64,000 nucleotides of DNA. Origin: HXMU1420-13 sp965601825 (GTDB lineage: Bacteria; Bacteroidota; Rhodothermia; Balneolales; Balneolaceae). This document shows positions 1-8,145 of the stretch, piece after piece; the first letter of the stretch is position 1, and every line of letters begins with the position of its first letter. Below the pieces are notes generated by a model that worked only from the letters and a program-made list of their open reading frames with translations, made no database searches and was not told where the DNA came from. Location of the stretch: NCBI GenBank assembly GCA_965601825.1, contig OZ271839.1, forward strand, positions 2,108,001 through 2,172,000. The letters run 5' to 3'. Both the position numbers and the translations under genes were made by a program.

Positions 1-275
1 AACGCGTCTGTATACTTATTGATAATCAGACTATAAAAAGAAAATATTGTATCCTCTTGAACGATAGTAGCTTCAGTAGACGTTGAATCCGTCGAGGCTT
101 GAACATGTGTGAATTCACAAACAGGACATAGATTGTCGTTGTCAGTGTATTCATTATTACTTTCGTGCTCTTCGCATTGGTGGCTATCGCCGTGGTAATG
201 AAAAGTTGAACTAACAAAACCAGTGATAGCCAGAACCCAGAGTAAAAGTGATATTTTTGTGATGCCTTTTTTCAA
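1..275 (-). CDS. Small exported His/Cys-rich protein, truncated by window edge
   Basis: Only about 91 codons are visible and the stop lies beyond the left edge. The frame opens after a TAG at 284-282, and its only plausible start is a TTG at 275. The first residues read LKKGITKISLLLWVLAITG, a convincing signal peptide. The mature part begins with a His/Cys cluster (HYHGDSHQCEEHE), then an Asn/Asp-rich linker, then CPVCEFTH. Short exported proteins with a His cluster and a CxxC are common in Bacteroidota, often near metal-related TonB receptors. Metal binding here is therefore inference, and the neighbour that would support it lies outside the window. No homologous family is recognised with certainty. 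Confidence 0.6.
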   Translation of the reverse strand, partial: MKKGITKISLLLWVLAITGFVSSTFHYHGDSHQCEEHESNNEYTDNDNLCPVCEFTHVQASTDSTSTEATIVQEDTIFSFYSLIINKYTDA

Positions 276-370
276 GAGTATCTATTACTTGCAAAAGATA
301 AAAAAGTAATACGATTATTTAACCGAAAGAAATTGAAAAATATTGTTGGAAATGTGCCAACTTGAATATT

Positions 371-718
371 ATGGCTGAATTATTTGAAACGATTAAAATC
401 TGGTTTTTGGGTCTGGGTGAAAACTATGGAGTGAACCCAATTATATTTGGTAGTATATATGTTGGTGCAATACCATTCTTTACCATTTCAATTGGTTGGG
501 TTGTAAGGAATTATAGAAAGAAAAAATCGATAGTATTCCCGGCATTAATGGCCACCTTCTTTTTTATTTCGGCTTACCTTTATCTTATCATAGCAGGTAG
601 AAATGTACCTATTTGGGTATATGCTGTAGTTGTTGCAATGGTTGTAGCAGGCGCATATTCTACAATAAATAAGGTAAAAGGAAGAATTAAGGAAGCAGAT
701 ATTTCATCGGATGATTGA
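371..718 (+). CDS. Small three-helix membrane protein, tandem copy 1
   Basis: This is a 115-residue protein of unknown function. Three hydrophobic segments (about residues 24-44, 55-75 and 78-98) are separated by a basic loop containing RNYRKKK, and the tail is charged and ends in acidic residues. A TTG at 362 could also be the start, but the ATG at 371 lines up with the start of the downstream paralogue. Shared signatures with that neighbour are VNPI-FG, GW-RNYRK and the third-helix pattern, so the two are a duplication. The stop overlaps the next start by 8 bp, implying co-translation. No family is recognised. Confidence 0.7.
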   Translation: MAELFETIKIWFLGLGENYGVNPIIFGSIYVGAIPFFTISIGWVVRNYRKKKSIVFPALMATFFFISAYLYLIIAGRNVPIWVYAVVVAMVVAGAYSTINKVKGRIKEADISSDD

Positions 719-1046
719 ATTTTTTGAGAGCGTTTGGCTCCATGTTAATGAACTGGGCATTAAACATAACGTTAATCCAATCGTTTTTGGGATTCTATAT
801 ATAGCTTCTATTCCACCATATGTAGGATCAATGGGTTGGATTGCTCGGAATTACAGAAAACAAAAACCGGTAGCTCTTCCAATAATAAGTACATTGTTCT
901 TTTTCATTCTCCCTGCAAGTTATGTCGCCATTTTTGGTAAAGATGTTGCATGGTGGGTATATCTAATCATTACCTTTCTGTTGATTTATGGTGGATTCAA
1001 AGCCATTAAAACTGTTCGCGAAAGGATAACTCAGTCAGTGGATTAA
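711..1046 (+). CDS. Small three-helix membrane protein, tandem copy 2
   Basis: This 111-residue protein is a paralogue of the gene immediately upstream. It keeps the NVNPIVFG segment before helix 1, the GWIARNYRKQK loop between helices 1 and 2, and a basic tail (KTVRERI). Its ATG lies inside the last codons of copy 1, in the same transcript. A charged basic loop and no signal peptide suggest an inner-membrane protein. The pair could form a heteromer, but nothing in the sequence shows function. About 130 bp without a clear terminator separate it from ppdK. Confidence 0.75.
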   Translation: MIEFFESVWLHVNELGIKHNVNPIVFGILYIASIPPYVGSMGWIARNYRKQKPVALPIISTLFFFILPASYVAIFGKDVAWWVYLIITFLLIYGGFKAIKTVRERITQSVD

Positions 1047-1175
1047 ACGACTGTAGCTCATCTACATATTATCTTCACAAGGTTTGGAGATACTTAAACT
1101 GAGTTTTTCGAGCAGACGCCGGTTGCGCCAGCTCCTCACTCCTGGAAATATCAATCAAATTAATTGAGGAAGATC

Positions 1176-3833
1176 ATGGCAGTTGAAAATTATGTATACC
1201 GATTTGGTAATGTAACCGATGGTAACCGCACAATGCGGGAATTAATCGGTGGTAAAGGCGCAAACTTAGCGGAAATGTGCAATATCGGTATTCCTGTTCC
1301 TCCTGGGTTTACAATCTCAACAGAAGCCTGTAAATATACAATCGATAATGCCATGATTTGGCCGGAAGAGCTGTATGATCAGGTATTAGAAGGTATCGAA
1401 CATATTGAAAGAGAAACCGGTGCAAAATTCGGGGATCCGGTTAATCCATTATTAATATCTGTACGCTCAGGCGCTGCTGTATCTATGCCTGGTATGATGG
1501 ATACCATATTAAATTTAGGTATCAATGATACAGTTGTAGATGCATTAATAAAGAAAACTGGAAACGAGCGTTTTGTTTATGATAGCTATCGTCGTTTTAT
1601 CGATATGTTTGGCGATGTAGTTATGGGTGTTGCACACGAACATTTTGAAGATGCAATCGAGCATCTTAAAAAAGAGGTAATGGTAACCAATGATATTGAT
1701 CTGTCAGCAGATGAATTAAAGATTCTTACAGATCGATATAAAGCAATTTACCGTAAGCATACAGGTCATATGTTTCCTGAAGATCCGGTTGAACAACTTA
1801 AGTTTGCAATTAACTCAGTGTTCTCATCATGGAATAGCAGTCGTGCTATTAAATACAGAGAAATTAGCCACATTAACGGATTAGTTGGTACAGGTGTTAA
1901 CGTTCAGGCTATGGTTTATGGAAATATGGGTGAAAACAGCGCTACTGGAGTTTGTTTTACTCGTAACCCATCTACCGGTGATAATGAGCTATATGGTGAG
2001 TTTTTAATAAATGCTCAAGGTGAAGATGTTGTAGCTGGTATCAGAACTCCTCTTCCAATCAGCAAAATGAAAAAAGAGATGCCTGAGGTTTATGATGAGC
2101 TTTTCAGATATACAAGTAAGCTGGAAGCTCACTACAAAAACATGCAGGATATCGAATTCACGATTCAGGAAGGAAAACTTTACATCCTTCAAACCAGAAA
2201 TGGTAAACGTACAGGTACAGCTGCTGTTAAAATTGCCGTTGATCTGGTTAACCAGGATGTGATCACCAAAGAAGATGCAATTAGTGGATTGGTTGAACCT
2301 GAGCATATTGAGCAATTATTACACCCACAGTTTAGTACAGATGCAATCCTTGAAAAAGATATACTTGGAAAAGGTTTACCTGCATCTCCAGGTGCAGCTG
2401 TTGGTAGAGTAGTATTCTCAAGTAAGAAAGCTGAAAAAGCCGCTGAAAATGGCGAAATGGTAATACTTGTTCGTATAGAAACCAGTCCGGAAGATGTTGG
2501 TGGTATGTCATCAGCTGAAGGTATTCTTACTTCACGTGGCGGTATGACTTCACACGCAGCAGTAGTAGCTAGAGGTTGGGGTAAACCATGTGTAGCCGGA
2601 TGTAGCGATATTGTTATTAACTATAAGAATAAGTCGTTTACGAATGGTGAAGTTACTGTGAACGAAGGCGATTGGATTTCTATAGATGGTACTCGCGGAA
2701 TCTTAATGGCAGGACAGCGTGAAATGCATCCACCTGTATTAAGTGAAGAGTATGAAACATTTATGCGCTGGGTAGCTAGCTTCGAAAGCATGGAAGTTCG
2801 TGCGAATGCAGAAACTCCAGAGGACGCATCGTTAGCCAGAAATCTTGGCGCAAGAGGAATAGGACTCGCAAGAACCGAGCATATGTTCTTTAAAGATGAT
2901 CGTGTGATTGCAATGCGAAGAATGATCGTAGCAGAAACCACCGAAGAACGTACAAGAGCTTTGAACAAGCTTCTTCCATTCCAGAAAGAAGACTTCAAAG
3001 GTATATTCAAAGAAATGGATGGACTTCCAGTGACAGTGCGGTTATTAGATCCACCATTACATGAATTCTTACCACATACTAAAACTGAAATCAAACAAGT
3101 TGCTGATGACCTTGGTGTAAGTGCGGAAGTACTTAAAAGAAAAGTAACAGCGCTTAGAGAATTCAATCCTATGCTAGGTCATAGAGGTTGTCGTTTAGGT
3201 ATTACTCACCCTGAGATTACAGAAATGCAGACTCGTGCTATCATAGAAGCTGCCCTCGAATTAAAATGGGAAGGAATGACGGCAGTTCCTGAAATAATGA
3301 TCCCATTAGTAGGTAATGTTCGTGAGTATATCAATCAAAGAGCAATTATTGAAAAAACTGCTGAACAAGTATTTGGTGAATTCAAAGACCGCATAACGTT
3401 CAAGATTGGTACAATGATTGAGGTTCCAAGAGCTGCATTAGTTGCAAATCAAATTGCAAAAGAAGCTGAGTTCTTCTCATTTGGTACAAATGACTTAACT
3501 CAAATGAGTTTAGGTTATAGCCGTGATGATGCCGCAAAATTTATTCCACTTTATCTCGAAGAAGGCATTTTAAAAGATGATCCTTTCCAAACTTTAGATA
3601 TTGATGGTGTTGGACAATTAATACACATGGGAACTGAACTAGGGCATGCTGCAAATGAAAACCTAAAAGTTGGTATTTGTGGTGAGCATGGTGGTGATCC
3701 GGCAAGTATTGATTTCTGCTATAAATTGGGAATGAATTATGTGAGCTGTTCTCCATATAGAGTTCCAATTGCTCATTTGGCAATTGCACAATCTGTAATC
3801 AAGAATCAAAAACTAGAAGAAGTAAATTCATAA
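1176..3833 (+). CDS. ppdK: Pyruvate, phosphate dikinase
   Basis: The enzyme interconverts pyruvate, ATP and phosphate with PEP, AMP and pyrophosphate in the cytoplasm. The 885-residue length is normal for PPDK. From N to C there is an ATP-grasp nucleotide domain (GGKGANLAEM near residue 25), the swivelling phosphohistidine domain with GGMTSHAAVVARG (His460), and the PEP/pyruvate barrel with LGHRGCRLGI, FGTNDLTQM and GICGEHGGDP (Cys835). These match the catalytic His and Cys of characterised PPDKs. The ATG at 1176 is chosen over an in-frame TTG at 1164 because GAGGA at 1166-1170 lies five bases before it, one of the few clear Shine-Dalgarno sequences here. No PPDK regulatory protein is adjacent. 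Confidence 0.97.
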   Translation: MAVENYVYRFGNVTDGNRTMRELIGGKGANLAEMCNIGIPVPPGFTISTEACKYTIDNAMIWPEELYDQVLEGIEHIERETGAKFGDPVNPLLISVRSGAAVSMPGMMDTILNLGINDTVVDALIKKTGNERFVYDSYRRFIDMFGDVVMGVAHEHFEDAIEHLKKEVMVTNDIDLSADELKILTDRYKAIYRKHTGHMFPEDPVEQLKFAINSVFSSWNSSRAIKYREISHINGLVGTGVNVQAMVYGNMGENSATGVCFTRNPSTGDNELYGEFLINAQGEDVVAGIRTPLPISKMKKEMPEVYDELFRYTSKLEAHYKNMQDIEFTIQEGKLYILQTRNGKRTGTAAVKIAVDLVNQDVITKEDAISGLVEPEHIEQLLHPQFSTDAILEKDILGKGLPASPGAAVGRVVFSSKKAEKAAENGEMVILVRIETSPEDVGGMSSAEGILTSRGGMTSHAAVVARGWGKPCVAGCSDIVINYKNKSFTNGEVTVNEGDWISIDGTRGILMAGQREMHPPVLSEEYETFMRWVASFESMEVRANAETPEDASLARNLGARGIGLARTEHMFFKDDRVIAMRRMIVAETTEERTRALNKLLPFQKEDFKGIFKEMDGLPVTVRLLDPPLHEFLPHTKTEIKQVADDLGVSAEVLKRKVTALREFNPMLGHRGCRLGITHPEITEMQTRAIIEAALELKWEGMTAVPEIMIPLVGNVREYINQRAIIEKTAEQVFGEFKDRITFKIGTMIEVPRAALVANQIAKEAEFFSFGTNDLTQMSLGYSRDDAAKFIPLYLEEGILKDDPFQTLDIDGVGQLIHMGTELGHAANENLKVGICGEHGGDPASIDFCYKLGMNYVSCSPYRVPIAHLAIAQSVIKNQKLEEVNS

Positions 3834-3850
3834 CAAATCTGTAAACCTTT

Positions 3851-3922
3851 AGTCTCCGGTTTTGGTTGATCAACAGCGAAGGATATATTCAAATTCGCTT
3901 AAACTAAGACCGGAGATTTTTT
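3851..3922 (+). promoter_or_regulatory. Long hairpin with T-tract holding the ribosome-binding site of the next gene
   Basis: A 5' arm at 3853-3867 (TCTCCGGTTTTGGTT) pairs over all 15 positions, two as G-U in RNA, with 3902-3916. A second stem, AGCGAA at 3875-3880 with TTCGCT at 3894-3899, sits inside the loop. Six T residues at 3917-3922 follow directly and abut the ATG at 3923. The stem plus U-tract looks like an intrinsic terminator for ppdK. The only SD-like bases for the next gene (GGAG, 3912-3915) lie in the closing arm, so the fold could also limit its translation. Confidence 0.6.
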
Positions 3923-5404
3923 ATGTCTAGATATGATTTTGACGCCATTGTAATTGGGGGAGGTGCAGCTGGATTAACTGCTTCTGGAATTGCTGCAAAT
4001 GTGGGTGCAAAAACTATGATGATTGAATCGGAGAGACTGGGTGGTGATTGTACCTGGACAGGTTGTGTTCCATCTAAAGTGATATTAAAAGCTGGAAAAT
4101 TAGCTCATCAGATACGTAATGCGAGTAAATTTGGATTGTTGGATTCTGAACCTGAAATCAACTTTAAAAAGGTTATAAAGCATGTACATGATATCAGAGA
4201 TGAAGTATATGAAGATGCTGATCGGCCTGAGATTTATGAAGAAATGGGAATTGAGGTGGTTTTTGGAAAAGCAGCCTTCAAGGATTCTCATACCTTAGAT
4301 ATCTCATTACCGGATGGTGAATCAAAAACAGTAACTGCTGGTCACATTTTTATAGCAACCGGGGCAAAGGCATTTGTACCTCCAATTCCTGGATTAAGCG
4401 ATGTTGATTTCCTTACTAATGAATCACTTTTTGAAATTGAAGATTTGCCAGAACACCTGATTATAATTGGTGGTGGTCCGATCGGAATAGAGATGAGCCA
4501 AGCCTTAGTGAATCTCGGTGCAAATGTAACGGTGATTGATATGGGGGATCGGATTATGCAAAATGATGATCCTGAACTGGTTGAAATATTACACAGTGTT
4601 CTTGAAAAACAAGGCGTGAACTTTCAATTAGATTCATCAATAAAGAAAGTTCAAAAAGGCAAAAAAGGAATTGAAGTCATAATAGAAGAAGCTGGCAAAG
4701 AAGAAATTATCTCCGGTTCACATCTTTTAGTAGCAACCGGCCGGAAGGCTAATTATTCATCTCTAAATCTTGAAGCAGCTGGTGTAAAAACTAATAACAA
4801 GGGTATTCAGGTTGATAACTCTTGTAAGACTAATGTGAATCACATATATGCAATGGGTGATGTAACAGGAAGATATCAGTTTACACACATGAGTGAGCAT
4901 ATGAGTAAAGTTGCAGTTACAAAAGCATTGCTTAAAATCCCTATGACTATAGATCAAAAACATATTCCATGGGCTACATACACTGAGCCGGAGCTTGCTC
5001 ATATTGGAGCAACTGAGAAACAGCTCAAATCAAGTGGTCAAAAGTTTGAAACTTATAAATTCCCATATTCAAAAATAGATCGGGCCATCACAGAAGGGGA
5101 GACGGAAGGATTGATAAAAATCTTTGCCAGTAAATTAACTGGGAAGATTTATGGTGCATCTGTGGTTGGAGCTCATGCCGGTGAACTGATTTCAGAATAC
5201 GCAGTTGCTATGAAAAATGGAGTTACACTTAGAAATATAGCCGATACCATCCATCCGTATCCAAGCTGGGGGTTAGGTGCTCGTCGAGCTGCCGATCAGT
5301 GGTATATTAAAAACCAGAGTGAGGCAAGTGTAAAATGGATGAAGCGAATTTTTGGCTTCAAAGGTGAAATCCCGGATTATAGTGACCCTGACCGCATCGT
5401 CTAG
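3923..5404 (+). CDS. Mercuric-reductase-like FAD/NAD(P) disulfide oxidoreductase
   Basis: This is a class I pyridine-nucleotide disulfide oxidoreductase of 493 residues. It has an FAD Rossmann motif (IGGGAAGLTA, residues 11-20), the redox pair in GGDCTWTGCVPSK (Cys43/Cys48), a second NAD(P) motif (IGGGPIGIE, 182-190), an ATGR stretch, the FAD-contacting AMGDV, and a dimerisation domain. CTWTGCVPSK is typical of the MerA-like branch, but there is no N-terminal metal-binding domain and no C-terminal Cys pair, so mercury reduction is not supported. The C-terminal HPYPSWGLG (His444) lacks the usual partner Glu seen as HPTxSE in relatives. It ends directly against a convergent gene. The substrate is unknown. 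Confidence 0.88.
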   Translation: MSRYDFDAIVIGGGAAGLTASGIAANVGAKTMMIESERLGGDCTWTGCVPSKVILKAGKLAHQIRNASKFGLLDSEPEINFKKVIKHVHDIRDEVYEDADRPEIYEEMGIEVVFGKAAFKDSHTLDISLPDGESKTVTAGHIFIATGAKAFVPPIPGLSDVDFLTNESLFEIEDLPEHLIIIGGGPIGIEMSQALVNLGANVTVIDMGDRIMQNDDPELVEILHSVLEKQGVNFQLDSSIKKVQKGKKGIEVIIEEAGKEEIISGSHLLVATGRKANYSSLNLEAAGVKTNNKGIQVDNSCKTNVNHIYAMGDVTGRYQFTHMSEHMSKVAVTKALLKIPMTIDQKHIPWATYTEPELAHIGATEKQLKSSGQKFETYKFPYSKIDRAITEGETEGLIKIFASKLTGKIYGASVVGAHAGELISEYAVAMKNGVTLRNIADTIHPYPSWGLGARRAADQWYIKNQSEASVKWMKRIFGFKGEIPDYSDPDRIV

Positions 5405-5965
5405 TTAATTTATTGCGACGAAGCTATCTAAAAACTCAAATTCAGATTTAGCACCCGCAATTACTTTAGCAGGATTTGGATCTGCGATATCAATCACTAA
5501 TTCATTACTCTTATTGCCATCATGATCGGTAATTGATCTTGTTATTCGAAGTGTAGATTGATCACCGAAAGAAAAACAACCTGCCATGGATATACTTCCG
5601 GTTGTATTTGCTTCAAATGGATCTTCCAGATCAACGATCCAGAAACCCGCATTTCCTTCAGGAAGAAATTCCCAGTCGATTCTGCTGGTTGTGCCCATTT
5701 CTAATCCGGCAGGAGTAAAGAAGTTTGTTGAAACATCCACAACCATTTCATAGGGATCACAGCTAACTTCTGGTAGTTCATATGCGATAGTACTTAATAC
5801 TAACTCGCAATCTTCAGATTCGTTGTTAGATGAACAGGTATTGGTAGGTTGGTTAGTAGATACCTGATCAATTAAATCTGATTCATCCAATGCTTCACTT
5901 ATTGGTGTGCTTTGGCAATTCATTAAAAATAGTGCAAACGCGGTAATAGCTAATACTCTTGACAT
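5405..5965 (-). CDS. Hypothetical lipoprotein
   Basis: This 186-residue protein carries a lipoprotein signal (hydrophobic stretch ending LMNC, lipidated Cys near residue 16). A Ser/Asn/Glu-rich linker follows, then a beta-rich domain from about residue 55. Several cysteines (CSSNNESEDC, SCDPYE, MAGC) could form disulfides. The C-terminal part has SITDHDGNKS and resembles an Ig-like or Big_5-type fold, but no family is recognised. Its stop codon abuts the stop of the convergent flavoprotein gene with no space. Upstream lie the 32-bp palindrome and the amt terminator, so it is probably transcribed separately. Confidence 0.75.
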   Translation of the reverse strand: MSRVLAITAFALFLMNCQSTPISEALDESDLIDQVSTNQPTNTCSSNNESEDCELVLSTIAYELPEVSCDPYEMVVDVSTNFFTPAGLEMGTTSRIDWEFLPEGNAGFWIVDLEDPFEANTTGSISMAGCFSFGDQSTLRITRSITDHDGNKSNELVIDIADPNPAKVIAGAKSEFEFLDSFVAIN

Positions 5966-6027
5966 TTTGTGTACCGTCTCTCTCTGTTCCTCTTGTTTCC
6001 AGATTTATCGACAATACAACTAAAAAC

Positions 6028-6059
6028 ATTAGAGAAAATTAATATTAATTTTCTCTAAT
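6028..6059. repeat. 32-bp perfect palindrome in a lipoprotein promoter region
   Basis: The half-site ATTAGAGAAAATTAAT is followed at once by its exact reverse complement, with no spacer, centred between 6043 and 6044. It lies 63-94 bp upstream of the lipoprotein start at 5965 and just downstream of the amt terminator. The arms are AT-rich and there is no T-tract, so it is a poor intrinsic terminator. A dimeric regulator site or a cruciform-forming element is more likely. Confidence 0.85.
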
Positions 6060-6070
6060 AACTTATCTTA

Positions 6071-6095
6071 TAAAAAAAGCCTCCCGAAAGAGGCT
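6071..6095 (-). terminator. Intrinsic terminator of amt
   Basis: On the minus strand AGCCTC, loop TTTCGG and GAGGCT form a six-pair stem (6095-6078), followed by seven T residues (complement of 6072-6078, overlapping the stem base). It sits 24 bp past the amt stop codon. Confidence 0.85.
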
Positions 6096-6118
6096 ATAAA
6101 TCTAAGTAAAATTATAGT

Positions 6119-7453
6119 TTATTCGTCAGCTTTAAACTTAACAGAGGCTACAACATGTGTGTCATCTACCACTAAGTGTTGCTCACCATGGTAACCAATA
6201 TCCATTCCTTCAAGCTCTAAACCTTCTTCAATTCTACCACCTGAAGTTATCAAAGAAGCTACTTTATAAACTATCGCAGTAGCTACGGCAGAGTAGGCAA
6301 TAGTTACGAGAACAGCTTTGGTTTGTATCCAAAGTTGTGCTGCATTACCATATAGAAGTCCGGCGCCTCCGTTTACCTCCGGATTAGCAAATACACCTGT
6401 TAGAATTGCGCCTACAATACCAACTAAACCGTGAATACCAAAGGCATCAAGTGTATCATCATGTTTAACCCATGACTTTAAATGCACAACACCCCAGTAA
6501 CCAACAATACCTGAAACGACGCCTATTGCAAGTGCACCTGAAACATCCACAAAACCGGAAGCAGGAGTTATACCAACAAGACCAGAAATAGCTCCGGACG
6601 CCATACCAATTAATGTAGGCTTCTTAACAATGAACCATTCGATGGTTAACCATACTAGTGCACCGGCACAGGCAGCAACATTAGTAACTAGTAATGCATT
6701 AGCTGCAATCCCATCAGCGGCAAGCTGACTTCCACCGTTAAATCCGAACCAGCCAAACCAAAGTAAGGCAGATCCAAGAACCATAAATTTGATTGAAGAA
6801 GGCTTTCTAACTTCTTCCAGACTGTGTTCCATTCTCTTACCAACTAAATAGGAGAGTACAAGTCCGGCAACACCAGCATTAATATGGATTACGGTACCAC
6901 CGGCAAAATCCATTTCACCAGATTCGCTTAGGAAACCGCCACCCCAAACCCAATGAGCTATTGGTGCATATACAGCTATAACCCAAAGAACTGAAAACAA
7001 TCCCCAGGTTGAAAATCTTACACGTTCAATAATGGATCCACTAACGATGGCAACAGCAATTGCCGCAAATGTTCCCTGGAATACCACAAACAACAATGAT
7101 GGTATTGTACCGCTTACATCATTAACTCCAATTCCGGATAGGAATAAATGGTCAAATCCTCCTATGAAGCCATTTCCTTCGCCAAAAGCGAGTGAGTAAG
7201 CAACAGCGATCCATACGATTGTTCCTGTACAGAATGCCATGTAGCTCATACCAATGGTGTTGAGTACGTGTTTGTTTTGTGTTAAACCACCATAAAAAAG
7301 AGCGAGACCAGCAGGTGTCATAAGCATTACTAACGCAGTAGCAATTAACATCCATGCAGTATCACCTGAGTTGATGGTTGCTTCTGCTTCTTGAGCAAAA
7401 GCGGTGAGAGTGAAAAACACTGAGAAGAGCAGTGTTGCGAGTAGTTTTTTCAT
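6119..7453 (-). CDS. amt: Ammonium transporter Amt
   Basis: This is an inner-membrane Amt/Rh family channel for ammonium uptake, 444 residues long. A cleavable signal peptide (MKKLLATLLFSVFFTLTAFA) precedes 11 predicted helices. The two pore histidines are visible in GGTVIHINAG and DAFGIHGLVG, and the family pattern FYGG near residue 53 is present. No PII gene (glnK) is adjacent, which is unusual compared with proteobacterial glnK-amtB operons. The leader carries two copies of a 9-bp direct repeat just before the start, a possible operator. A good terminator follows. Confidence 0.96.
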   Translation of the reverse strand: MKKLLATLLFSVFFTLTAFAQEAEATINSGDTAWMLIATALVMLMTPAGLALFYGGLTQNKHVLNTIGMSYMAFCTGTIVWIAVAYSLAFGEGNGFIGGFDHLFLSGIGVNDVSGTIPSLLFVVFQGTFAAIAVAIVSGSIIERVRFSTWGLFSVLWVIAVYAPIAHWVWGGGFLSESGEMDFAGGTVIHINAGVAGLVLSYLVGKRMEHSLEEVRKPSSIKFMVLGSALLWFGWFGFNGGSQLAADGIAANALLVTNVAACAGALVWLTIEWFIVKKPTLIGMASGAISGLVGITPASGFVDVSGALAIGVVSGIVGYWGVVHLKSWVKHDDTLDAFGIHGLVGIVGAILTGVFANPEVNGGAGLLYGNAAQLWIQTKAVLVTIAYSAVATAIVYKVASLITSGGRIEEGLELEGMDIGYHGEQHLVVDDTHVVASVKFKADE

Positions 7454-7461
7454 TTATACTC

Positions 7462-7492
7462 CGACAAGTGATGATTAAAAGATCGACAAGTG
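7462..7492 (-). promoter_or_regulatory. Direct repeats in the amt leader
   Basis: On the minus strand CACTTGTCG occurs at 7492-7484 and again at 7470-7462, starts 22 bp apart (about two helical turns), ending 9 bp before the amt start codon. This arrangement fits a regulator binding two adjacent faces of the helix. A 9-mer repeat at this spacing can also arise by chance in a window of this size. Confidence 0.35.
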
Positions 7493-7531
7493 TAAAAGTT
7501 TATTCACAAAAAAACATTAGGCAAAAAAGAT

Positions 7532-7552
7532 AAAAACCTAAATAAATTCAGG
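7532..7552 (-). terminator. Weak terminator-like hairpin upstream of amt
   Basis: On the minus strand CCTGAATTTATTTAGG can fold into a short AT-rich stem (six or seven pairs with one G-U), followed by five T residues. It lies about 33 bp past the stop of the upstream lipoprotein gene and may separate it from amt. It is weaker than the terminator downstream of amt. Confidence 0.35.
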
Positions 7553-7584
7553 AAAAATGATTGGAAGGGCTTTTCTGATTTGTA

Positions 7585-8145
7585 TTAGGTGCATTTATTG
7601 TATAAAAAATTAAATGAAGCTAAGCGAAAAAAGATTAGATTTGATAAATTATATCCTAATTCGATGAAATTAGAGTCCATCATATTTGATGGTCTTATTA
7701 TTGAAGACCAATATTCCGTTTTATCCTTTGAATTGAGAGACAATTTAAAACCATTGGTCAGACCTAACTGATACCTACCTTCTCTGAAGACTACATCATC
7801 TGAGCTAACTTGTTTAGACTCGATTTTTAAATAGTGATCAGTTTTAATTGGTAAGATTTGAGATATATCACCATTTAATTCATCTTCAATATTGAATATA
7901 AATGATGAGCTATTTATGCAAAATTGATCAAATAGAACTTTAGATGAATCTGAGGATGCATTGAATAAATCATTCAATGATTCAGAACCAATATATACGA
8001 TTGTTAGATCATTATACTCAGGATTGAAATCAATTAGACTTGTCTCTTGTAATACCTCCAGTTGAACTGCTTTGTTTGTACTCATACAAGCATTAAATGG
8101 AAGTTTTAATAAACAGAGTATTAAAAACAGATAACTTGATCTCAT
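7585..8145 (-). CDS. Hypothetical exported protein, possibly a lipoprotein
   Basis: This 186-residue protein begins with a hydrophobic signal (SSYLFLILCLLKLPFNAC). Cys20 could be lipidated, although FNAC is a poor lipobox. The remainder is Ser/Asn/Asp-rich with alternating hydrophobic residues, suggesting beta structure. No family is recognised. Its ATG overlaps the stop of the exonuclease gene (ATGA), so both are translated from one message. Confidence 0.65.
   Translation of the reverse strand: MRSSYLFLILCLLKLPFNACMSTNKAVQLEVLQETSLIDFNPEYNDLTIVYIGSESLNDLFNASSDSSKVLFDQFCINSSSFIFNIEDELNGDISQILPIKTDHYLKIESKQVSSDDVVFREGRYQLGLTNGFKLSLNSKDKTEYWSSIIRPSNMMDSNFIELGYNLSNLIFFRLASFNFLYNKCT

Noticed and set aside
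2621..3166. 181-codon open frame on the minus strand inside ppdK
   Set aside because: It is antisense to strongly conserved PPDK motifs, Ser-rich, and has no homology signature. It follows from codon bias of the real gene.
3923..5404. True mercuric reductase
   Set aside because: The C-terminal vicinal Cys pair and N-terminal heavy-metal domain are missing, and no mer genes are near.
7589..7771. 60-codon plus-strand frame at the end of the minus-strand lipoprotein gene
   Set aside because: Antisense to a coding region with better signal peptide evidence, no SD, no recognisable domain.
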